Positions 34,901-46,900 of a stretch of 64,000 nucleotides of DNA are shown here, piece after piece. Each line of letters starts with the position of its first letter. The stretch's first letter is position 1. The translations under genes and the position numbers were made by a program. Under the pieces are notes generated by a model. That model was not told the origin of the DNA, searched no databases, and worked only from the letters and a program-made list of their open reading frames with translations. The stretch lies in NCBI RefSeq assembly GCF_000003815.2, contig NC_049996.1:17274404-17338403 (forward strand), given 5' to 3'. Source of the stretch: Branchiostoma floridae. Lineage: Eukaryota; Chordata; Leptocardii; Amphioxiformes; Branchiostomatidae.

Positions 34901-37900
34901 GCTGCGTGTGACGGAATTTTTTTAAACCAATCCGTCAACCTTGGCGGACAAAGCTCCTTGGTGGAAGCTACAGGCGGCTTGGGGACGCTGTCCATGGTCG
35001 GAAAGCCACACACTGTTTGTTTTGCTATTGTTATGACTGTTGACTTATTGTGTCTGCGCCCTTTCGCATATGGTAATCTCATTAAAAACCTGTTTTTCAA
35101 GGTCTCAGTTCCGTCTTTGTAACTCGATTTTCGCGACAATGGGAATCGGCTGACAGAAAAAAATTTCAAGCTGGCTAGAGCCCTGGTTCAAGGTGAACAA
35201 AAATTATCTTCAGTTGTATAATAAATGATAAATGTTGGTCTGAAGACTGGGAAGTATCTAATACTGAGTTTCATAAAGAACATGCGTATATTTCTTTCAT
35301 GTGTCAGTTACCCTTGGAAGGGTATTGCCATACATGAATAAACAATTATAGTGAATATGGAGCCCTTCTAGTGACTAGTGAATAACAATACACTTCTGAG
35401 AAAGGTGATATTGAAAAATGTTTTATGTATTTGCTTGAACTTCCATTTATTCAATAGGACATGAGAAGCTCAAATTGACCTGCAGGCTGCTTTTAGATGT
35501 ATGTGTTAATCAAGCTTTTGAAGTATGTTGGTGTCCCCCTAAACTCAAATGTTACGTAGTTATTAATAGATATTATTTTATGTTCTTTCCTTTCCCGATC
35601 CTAGTAGTGAGAGGCTAGTATGGAGTGATTATAACATATTTTTTTGTGCAAAAAAGCTATATTTGACTAGTAAAGCATCTAAGACATCTTGTGGTATATC
35701 CCCTTACAGACCCTTGTAGTTGGAGGCTTGTATGAAGTGTTGGAGACCGTCATCGTGGACGGGACGGACGAGTTAGAACTGCACAAGGGCGAACAGGTCA
35801 AGGTCGTCAGGAGCGGGGGCGACGACTTCTACCTCGTGGAGGTCAGAGTTCAAAGTTCATTATCTCAACTTTTATCTGTAGTTCTTAAAATTGATATCAA
35901 TATGTATCATCAATCTAGTTTTTGCGTTGAGCAGTCACTATTACTAACTCACTATCTGATTTTAGAGCAGTTTGCAGTTTTGTCAGCAAGTTTATACCTT
36001 TAATAGATGAAGTTGGCTGGAGAGAGGGCTGGGTTCCAGGCTAACATGTGTGTTTCTGTAGCCTATAACAGATAAAGGGGAGTTAGCTGGAGAGAGGGGC
36101 TGGGTTCCAGGCTAACATGTGTGTTTCTGTAGCCTTTAACAGATAAAGGGGAGTTGGCTGGAGAGAGGGGCTGGGTTCCAGGCTAACATGTGTGTTTCTG
36201 TAGCCTATAACAGATAAAGGGGAGTTGGCTGGAGAGAGGGGCTGGGTTCCAGGCTAACTTGTGTGTTTCTGTAGCCTTTAACAGATAAAGGGGAGTTGGC
36301 TGGAGAGAGGGGCTGGGTCCCAGGCTAACTTGTGTGTTTCTGTAGCCTTTAACAGATAAAGGGGAGTTGGCTGGAGAGAGGGGCTGGGTCCCAGGCTACC
36401 TGCTGAAGAAGACAGGAGGAAAAGAGATGGCTGACGGTGAGTTGGCATGGTGAGTGTCGGCAAGCACTCCTCTTTTTTGTCTTCTTTCCTTCCCTACATC
36501 ACCAGTGTTACCATTTATCATGTCTTATTGTTTATTTGTCTCATTTCATCTTTCAAGTCCTATTCCTTTACCCAGTGCCCTCCCTTTTGCGTTCTTTTAT
36601 TCCCTTGTTCTATGGAAAAATCATAGTAACTGCCTAGAAACTGAGTGCTAGGTTTGGTTTAGTTTTCAACCTAGCAAAGAAAGCCTGGAAATGCGTTACT
36701 GTTGTACTCCTGAGTTAATTGAAAAGTAGATGGTTAACTCACAGAGTAATGAAAATGATTAAAAAATTTTGAAAGGCCACAACCAGATAACTGACCTGAA
36801 ATGGCCTTTCTAGAACAACAGTCAGAAAGATCTCGGCTGTTTAAAGGACAAGTTTCTTGTACAAAATAGCACCCAGGAAAAGGAAGGGTCGTACATTGTT
36901 GTACATGTAGGACTATGTAACAGCTGTTGGTGTGACCTTCTTTGTTGAATAGAAATGTAGAACTAGACAACCACCTGTTGCACAGACACTTCTGATCGGT
37001 TGCAGAACCTAAAGCTGCAGTTTCTGCTTTTTCCTTGGTGGTAAATGGATCGGGAATATGGGCAACTGTAGCTTCAGGTTACGCACACGTATGAGTTTTA
37101 GTTTCATTTCTTGTAACGATTTGGGTTAGTTTGCTACATGTCATGTTTCTAATGATGATTACTGTAAATACATTTAAGTTCGCGGGGACTTAATTTCGCG
37201 GTAGCGGGAAAAGGGACTTTTCGCGGTGGTTTTAATTTCACGGTAGCACCATGCACTGTAGTATCTTAATGCCATGGAAAAATGTTTGCGGTGGTTTTAG
37301 ATTTGCAGTGAAATGGCTGACGCGAAAACCGCGAACATAAATCCACCGCAAACATTTCTGCATTTACAATCATATAGTTGATATGTGACAATTTTGATAG
37401 GTCCATGGAATAGCAAAACAAGATGATTTTTATATTCTTTTATCCTTTCCATTGTAAAAATTGTAGAAGTACCAGGGCTCAATATAGTGCCTGCATAATG
37501 CAGATTAGTGCAGGTAAAAGTATTTCGAGCCCTGGTACTGTGTTCCTCAGATGATAATGACTTAATAGATATTATAAATTGACCCAGTCTGCGTGTTTCT
37601 GACCCTAGTAAGTTCTTAGGAAGTAGATTGTAAATTGTGTCTCAGATGGATATTAAGATTGGCCTTTCCTGTCCCCAGATGCCGCCCACTTCGTGACGCC
37701 GCTCCGAGAGCTCACACACAGGGAGGGGGAGACCGCCACCTTCTCCTGCCAGTTCGCGGGAACTAAACCCATCGTCGTCTCGTGGTTCCACGACGGCGTC
37801 ACCGTGGAGACCGGCGACAGGCTGTCAGTCATCACCACTGCGCAGCAAAGCTCGCTGCTGATTGGTCGAACCTTGCCAACGGATTCGGGGAGATACGAGT

Positions 37901-40900
37901 GTGTGATCAGTAATGAAGCTGGGACGGAAACTAGCCTAGCAGAGCTGGATGTCAGGCAGAACAGTGAGTTTCTTTCTTAGAAGAAGAAGAACTTTATTGC
38001 ACGACAACTGTAGAGGATACAGTGTTTGGCAACTTGAACATACAATACATACAGAACAGAACACTACATGAGTTACTAGTATCTAAAACTCTAACAGACT
38101 AATCTATTTTACACATGGTATATAATATTTACAGTCAGGCTATCATTATGTGCTGGTTCATGATAGTATAATATCGTCACGTTTTTTAAATGAGTTATGT
38201 ATAAATTGACCGACATAGGCAGATATATCAGCAGGACATGATAGTAACATATTGAACATTTCTGTCTTGGTAGGTGGTAACATAGTATCAGATTTGCATT
38301 TAATAGACTGTAACATTTTTTGTCCTTATGATAATATGCCACCAGGGCTCGAAATACCACTTGCATATACAGGTTAGTGCAGGTAAAATTGGAGCTGTGC
38401 AAGCATTTCTGGTGTCTACCTGCACCTAACCTGCACTGGTACATGTACTGGGTTTTACACATAAATATCCTATGATGTAGGTGTATATAGATTGTTATTA
38501 GCTGCATTGACTGTTACCGCCTATAGAGTATAAAAGAAAAAATAGCAATGGTTCCTGAACGATTTTAGTATGATCCATACTTCCTAAATTCAGAGTGGTG
38601 CAGGTAAAATTTGCCTGGTGCAGGTAATTTTCAATGTTACCTGCACCAGTGCAGATATGCAGAAAAAATATTTCGAGCCCTGGCCACACATACTTTGATC
38701 TCATGGTAGAACTACATGGGTAGCTACATCCAGTGTAAAACTCACAGAAACTATCTTGGCCCCTGGTTAGCTCTATAGCTGATTATCCATGACCAGTTAC
38801 GCCGCCCATAGCTGTCAGCTCTGTCCGGGCCCTCTAGTGTCTGTTTGACATCTCTGCCTATTAAGTAGGTCCTCACAAAGCTGGATGTCAGGCAGAATAG
38901 TGAGTTTCTTTCTTATCATCTCATGACACCAAATTCAACATGCAAAATGTCCGTTTTGATAACAGAGCCCTAAAACAAGCTAAAATCCCAGATACACTAC
39001 TATTGCAAACTCACCTCACCTCACCAGTCCCAAAGTCTGATTGCAGATTATAGACTGGTTGATACCTTTTATATCCTGTTTGAAATATTCAAAGACTTTT
39101 CCATATATTCTAAAAGTGCCCCAATGCCCATTGTGGTTTTTCTTTTTACCACAAAAGAAAACAGAAAAGCACCCTTTTTGGTAGAGTTGTATCTTGCAGT
39201 TACTTTTTTTGTCTTGTGAAAGTGAAATCATTTATCCAGTATAGCTCACTGAAAATCTAGTCTCCAACAGGTGCTATGTACAGTATTTACAGGTTAACTG
39301 TACCGGGGAAATTCCCCTAGCTCTTTTCAACAAGCACAATGAACAATGGACCACGGCTTATAACGTCCCATCCTAAGGACTGCAACCCTTTCCAGTATAC
39401 TAGTACTGTGCATTTGGGGTGAACGACACAGCCGCAAGCAAACTTGCAAATCTGAAGCTTTTAAATACAGTTGCTGAGAACTGTTGTGTTTAATTGACTT
39501 TGCCTGGTGTGCTGACAACCGACCAGCTTCATTGCTGTGGCCTGTCCCAACTGCCTGTACTGTCTGTACACACACATGCACAGGAAGTCACGTCTGTCTG
39601 GGTTTGCCGACCTAACCTTCACACGTTTACTCCTAACACAGAAACATGGAGGACCATTTCCTGACACTACATTATACCACATGTGGGGCAAATAAGGGGG
39701 AGGGGTCATAAATTATTAGAAACTTGTTATAAGGAATCTAAAACGCATTTGCAGGACCTTACTTTTAAAAGTTTACTCCTGGTACGTAAGCAGGGTTTGA
39801 AATACACATACTTAACATGCAATTTGCACACAATTTTTTGAGATTTGCATGTAAAATTATTCTGAACTTGCAATCTTGCATGTTGAAAATACCTGGCCTA
39901 TTGTAGAAATACTGAGGAATTAGACACCCTACTCTTAGACTAGACAAGAAGACATATGGACGTCTGTCTTTGTCCTTCCTTATTTTTGCCAGTAACTTTC
40001 TCTGGTAGCTTTACTAGATGTAATCAAAATTCACCGATTCAAGCTGGCGATACTCGTCGCCATCGCCGCCTAGTTGTATTTTGCATGTTACTTTTTCAAA
40101 TTGCACGTAAAATTTTTGCCAACTTGCAATTTTGCATGTAGCAAAAAAAAGTATTTCGATCCCTGCGTAAGCATGTCAGACCATTTACTATATATATATA
40201 TATATGATATTTGAATGTCTGTTCAACATGCACACATTTCACAAAAATATTGGAAAACGGTAAGTAATGTCATAGAATGCTAATATCAATGCGAAGGTCA
40301 ATGAAGAAGATATGAAAGAACCAAAATGAACTCTATTGTTTGGTATACCATATTCTTGTGTTTTTAAGTCATTTATTTTGTTCAACCGTCCTGACCACTT
40401 AGATTTGATAATGAAGGCAACATTTTAGGGGGCCAAATTTCTGTAGATTTCAAATTTTGTTGGCATGCTCGCATCAATTCTGGGGTTCCCGGAGGATGTG
40501 ATCCATATTATCAAATCCACATGGCCGAGGGAACAGGAAAAGTCCTGCCCTTATCAAAGATCTACAGGCACATTTCAAGTGTTCCTGTACAGACTAGTTC
40601 AAGTGTAATGAACGAGCCTGGCTGAAGTCCTTGTGTTTGGTACAACACAGACCTGCATGGGTGCTGCAAACATCCAAGACTTGTCCTCATGAGGGTCTGC
40701 ATGGGGGGGCCTGACAATGAATTTTTGCTAAATTTGGGATGGCTGACTACGCTTTATGATAGATTCACGAAAGCTACCAACATTTTACGCTTCATCCCAC
40801 TACGAATTACGTAAAATAAAATAGCTTCCCTACGCCTTACGAAAAAGCATGCAGACCCTCTGTCATGTTTTGTCTGCCAGATTACAATACTCTTTGAAAT

Positions 40901-43900
40901 TAATCTTAGCTCATTTTTAGCATCTTTCCATGGCCTCACAAAAACTGCTTAGTGGTAGGTCTTACAAATATATATGGTACTTATTCCACACTTCTTGACA
41001 TTGCAAGATAGGGTTACATTAAATACATCAAAGACCTAACATCAGTTTCAAGACTCTGTGGCTTTGTAGAAGGTTTAAGTGTTTAAAAGCAAACTTATAG
41101 CCCAGAACTGTTGTTTGGCTGCTTAGGGAATGGAAACTAACATCCTTGTTTCCCAAATCTTTCCAAAATCAAAGAGTTTTCTCTTCTTTCAGAGGAAAGC
41201 AAATTTGATCTTGAGCAAGTACAACACTGCTTGTCTCTCTTTCCTTGCCTATGATTGGCTGTTGGAGTTTGCTTACCCTTGTGTGATTGGCTAACAGGTT
41301 CAGGCTTACTTGTCTGTGATTGGCCACAGAATCAGTCCCACTAGCTTAAAGTTGTCTGTGATTGGTTGTCTATTTGAGGCCAGGTTGTTTTACAAGGAGC
41401 TGTTCAAAGCAGAGTTTTGGGGAGGCACAGGAACAGAAAATCTGTTGGGGCAAACAGCCGGCCGGGTCTGGGAGGGTGGACTCAAAACGGTTTCTGTCGC
41501 CTGTGAACTTGGGCACTCCATTTTGGATCAGGTAAATGCAATCTTTATCACTTTGTGTCACTATATCAAGTTTAGAACAAAATTTTCCACTGTCTCTGAA
41601 AAAGAAGTTGAAGCCAATAACCGGATAGCTCAGAGAATTTAGAGTTAGCTTCAAATTAGACCCAGACATGTGCTTCATTAATTTTTTGTTAGACTTTTGG
41701 TCTGCAATTACCTGCAATTAGCCTACAATTTGCAATAAACCTCATTATAACTGAAGTATTTACATACATGTAATGTGACATAAACATTTTTTGCTTTCAA
41801 TTACATTCTAACTTTGTTTTACTGTTTCCATATGCTCTGCAAAAAAACCTAGTAACTTTGCTGTTAGAGATTTGACTTTTAATGACTATAACAACATTCC
41901 ATAATCCACATTTTCTCTTTGAAAAAGTTGTCTGATTTGCAGCAAGGTTTGGTTGAACCATATCAATCCATTGTTTGGTGTTCAGATAAAATGTAATGCT
42001 AGGCTTTAAATCAGCATGAAACAGATTTTGAGGGAAAGTCAATACTCAAATTGGTACATCCAGGGAAGCACTGTTTAAAGGCAGTTAAATTTCTACAACT
42101 GGATTTCTTAGTTATAGTAACTGTTATAACTGTTATCCAAGATACGTCGATGTAGGTTAGACATCCAGGTAATAAGATACTGTTTGGCGTTATAGTTATT
42201 CAGTTATAGAGATTGAACTTTTAAATCAAATTTGGTACACCCAGTTTTAGGGAGTGAATGTCAGTTCTTTAAGTGTACAGATGACCTCTTGGTAAAACTA
42301 AATTACTTACAAATGTCAGAGAGCAGGGTGAACTCTATTGGCTGAACGTGGCAGAAATGTTGTCGACAAATTGCCATTTCCCCCGCCCGCCCATTCCTGC
42401 TGGGTGTCCTGGATACTTACATGACACATTCAGGCCAAGGGTGATTTAAGGTGGTTCTGTACATGTACTTTGCAGATGGGCCCTGTCTAAGGTAATATCT
42501 TTAATACTTTCAAACTTATTCAAATACAATTCGTTCTGTAAAACTGGATAAAAACGGAGATTTACTTCTGGATGTTTCAAGTGACATCCATCACTCTTCT
42601 TCAGCGTCACTAAAATGAACTGGCAGAAACAATTCAATACAAGTACAGCTAACTGATTAAACAGGCCAATTCACTAACTCCTAAGGAGTGTCACTCAAAT
42701 GTAAATCATGTTTGTATAGTTCCCTGTGGTACGACAATGCCATAGGAAAAGTTATTGTGCACCGTGCACACAAAGTCCTCCCTTCCCGTTTAAGGTGGAC
42801 TCCTATCCTTATTAATGAGATAAGGAATCTGTACACAGTTGTGGTGCAGAGTTACCTTATAGGTAAACATTTGTACACAGGGAGTATCAAATTCCTCAAA
42901 CAGGGCTGGAACCATCACCAGTGATGGGGAAATGCTTATTTCAAGCAACCAAACTTTGAAAGAAGTCAAAACAATGTTCGCAAAACATTAAGGTCTTCTT
43001 CAGAAGACTCAGATACAGACTTCTCTGTCCTCTTGCAAAGTGAAATCCATTCATGCTAGCTGTGGTCCACTCCTTTAGAAAATGATGGAGTTTCTTTGCG
43101 TTGAATTCTGAGCATGACTGGGTCTATCGCAAGTCGAGGGCTAACTTATGATGTTTAGTACTCTCTACTCAAATAAACTCGAGTCTTTGGAGAAACTTCA
43201 ATAAACATGTTCCTTTTTAATGACATTCCTTTCCTAGATGTGAACCTGAGCAGAGAACTTGTTAATTTAATTAACTCTATTTTCATTGAAAATTTGGCTC
43301 AGTATCAGCACATTGAGGGGACCCTTTCCTACAAACATGGAACTTCCAGAATCACCAGAATTTTTAGGACAACTGGATGTACTGTAAATGCATTTAAGTT
43401 CGCGGGGATTTAATTTAGCGGAAGCGGGAAAAAGGACTTTTCGCAGTGGTTTTAATTTCACGGTAGCACCATGCACTGTGGTATCTTAATGCCCTGGAAA
43501 AATGTTCGCCGTGGTTTTAAATTCGCGGTGAAATGGCCACGCGAAAACCGCGAACATTTATCCACCGCGAAGATTTCTGCATTTACAGTATCTCATTTTG
43601 ATGGGGATACTTCTGGACTGACAGAAGCTAACTTAAAGACATTTGTCAGGAAAAAAAGGAAAACTTAGTAACAGTAATTACAGATTAAAGAGATGTTGAA
43701 TCAGGACAAATTTGAATGACCGCCACAATGTAAAACCATAAGATCTGGTGTGTTCATGTTTGAACATTTTCCCACGCTGAGACACATTCACATCACCCAG
43801 CTTAACAAGGACACTTGTGCTCAAATTACCCGTCTGCCTGACGTAACCTTCCAAGGACCCAAACCAAGGTTTACAAATTACATTATGTAATTTTATAGAA

Positions 43901-46900
43901 AGGACCTTAAGCTTTTTCAATTCTTAGATTGGAAAAGTTGGTTGACATCAGATTTCTGCCTTTACAATTTTCTTCATTTAATTTCCAGCTTTTGATGACC
44001 AAATGTGAAACTTAACCTGTAAGTTTATTCAAAAAGTCTCTAAAAAAAGATTTTAGTTTTTAAACTTAACAGTTCATTTTCCAATCTTGCCGATCTAGCT
44101 AGATGCAGCATCCAATCTTGCCAATCTAGTAAGATGCATCAGATAGTACCCAGTAGTGCCTGTGGTTTTTGATAGGAGAGTTACCAACTTCTGGGGATAG
44201 TGGTTTCTGATAGGAGTGTTACCAAGGGGATTTCCCCACTCAGAAGTGTTGCTGACCCTATCCAGACTCAGGAAATACTAAAGATAAGACTGGGCAGTGT
44301 CTTAAGAGGCTTCCTGTAGGAAATTTTTAACTTAAGTGGCCACTTCTGCCTGTATACCCTATTCACTAGGGTAATGTCACATTACCAAACAGGGACCTGG
44401 CTAGGCTGTAGAAATGAAAAATACAAATGTATAATGTAAAAGACTGTACACAAATAATGCCAATGGCTATTGTCTTTACGTCTTGTGTAGTTTGGTGTCT
44501 TCTATATCATACGTTTCGTTCCCGATAGCTGCCCGGCCGGGCCCCGGTTTGGAAATGTGATGTCGGCCTTTTAAGTAATATTTACTCACCAAAAAATAGA
44601 CAGCCCTCACAGGAGACAAATCTATCAAAGACACATCTTGCAGATGTTGTATATGTACAAACAGGTGGAAAAATGATGAACTCTGTTCAAATAAAGATTT
44701 CTCATGAAAGTAAAATTAACATTTCACATTTTAAATGGTCTCCATCTAATTTTGGCACACAATTAGCATTAAGGCTTTGCAGTCTTGCTATTTTGGCCCT
44801 AAACAAACAAATCTCAAAGACTTATCTGTACACATTTGGACTCGTTAACAAAGACTATTTCATGATAAACAAAGCAATGTCCTTAACCAAAACAGCGTGC
44901 AGGCCCAAATGAAATGAATCTGGATCCTCTAAGTGTTTGTGATTTCTACAAAACACCTCTGAAAACGACCCCTCTTACAGTATGTGCACACAAAGACCCG
45001 GCCTGCCCGCACTTGACCCAACAACTCCAGGCTTTGTTTGCAGAGCCTGTCCCGGATCGACTTACTCTCCTTATAGGCTGTAGAGGATCCGTAGTGCTGG
45101 GACCACCCTGGTTAGCAGGAGCTCACGGGTGCATATTGCAGGGGTACTCACCTTAAAAACTTGTCAGGAAATCATCAGGTATGCCTAGAAGATGTGCATC
45201 TTGTCACCTGTTAGTGTTAAAGGTGTTTCTTTATTTCTTTATTTCTTTATTTGAATTTACCACATGCAAAAACAAGTGGAAGGGAGGACAAAACAGGTGT
45301 ATCAACACCTTTACAAGTTGTCCTCCCAAAATGTTTCATGTTAGTCTAGAAAGAGTATTGTGATACTGATACTCTTTTGTTCCAATTGATGGACAATTCT
45401 TAGACTATACTATCAGGTCTATTGTTTGAACAGCTTGGAATAATCACTCTGGAAAAGCATGATGTAGGAAAAGTGTAAATTTTTTCTTGCATGTTCAGAA
45501 TTTCTTCTCTTTCACTTTTATTGAAAGAAAACAAGACAATTCACTTGAAGCAAAAAGCTCAACACTAAAAGTCGTAGAGTACCATGTTGGGAACCAGTAA
45601 CCAAGAAATTGCATTAGCCTGGCCCTGTGCATTGTCCCAACTCTTCTGGGCAGCCTGGAGTGTACATAACTGAATGGCAGCCTTCCTTGCTGTGAGAGAA
45701 TGAAGTCTTTAGGTTGAGATTTTATAGGTAAACCATTGAGCATGCACATAGAAGCTAATTGTGTGGCCGTCTGTGTTATAAGCACTAGTGCGTCAGGCGG
45801 CATTGTGACGTATGTTAGCCTGGGCAGGCAGCTTTTTTTTTATAAAAGAATGAACAGGTTTAGATCTAGAGGTGGACATGTATGTATGGAGAGTGGGAGC
45901 TTTATACAGCCTTTTCATCAGGTTTGCCATCATTTTTACTTGGTAAAGAAAAGTTTACTTTTGACTGATATCGATGTGTTTCTGTGTGTGTTTCATTGTT
46001 TCATAGGACTGTCTCAGAGTCACAAATTGGGTTAAGGGCTGAAGTATACCATCTCTGCTTGCATTTTTTTTGTAGGAACTTATGCCAAGATTTAGAAAGG
46101 TGCACAACATTTAAGTACCTCAAACATTTGGAGGTTTTAAGGGCTGCTCTAAAGTCTGTTATAGAGGCTTCAATGTTATGGTTTGGAGCTGTTTTTTATG
46201 GTAGGTTCTCAAGTGTAGGTTTGCTCATGATTTTAAAAGGTAGATTGGATGTGTGACTTAGGTTTTGGGTCTTTTCAACTTGAGAAGGATCAGAGGACTG
46301 TAAGTGTTTTATTTTGTGTATGGATATAAAGTCTTAAAATTGTAACTTAATGAGACTAAAACGTTTGGCTTACTGAACTGATTTTAACACTGCCTACAAC
46401 CACTTAAACATCCTGTCATTCTGGACATGTATTGTTAACTCTGTCAATCCATGACTTCCTTGACTATTTATCAATTCGTCCACTAAAGGACCCTGAAACG
46501 AGTTAAGCTTGTTTGGCCTGACATGAAATACGGCCCGTACTGTGGAACGTGATAAACACAGTGGAACAGGTAGGTGTAATGAACTAGGATAATGTTTATA
46601 CTCCCCCCCCCCCCTCCATGGTTGGGTCGGTCACACCTGGCCACCTGTGAACTTTCCTCAGGTAAGGTGAGGGTTTTTCTGTGGTTTATTAGGCTTTTAG
46701 CAAGTTTGTCTCTGCATGGATCAGATGGTTTGGGTCTAACTCCCAGCCTAGTCCTCAGTCTTAGAAATAGTAACTATTATGTGACAGGTACATATTTGTC
46801 AGATTGATAGAAGCAGCACTAGTTTTGAGTGACTAAGTAATTAAGAACTTAATAATAGTAGAACAAAAACTTTATCACACTGCAAAACTGTGCTGTCTTG

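Noticed and set aside
43207-43413. Small ORF in intron 33
   Set aside because: Runs into MITE A and shows no domain or splice fit.
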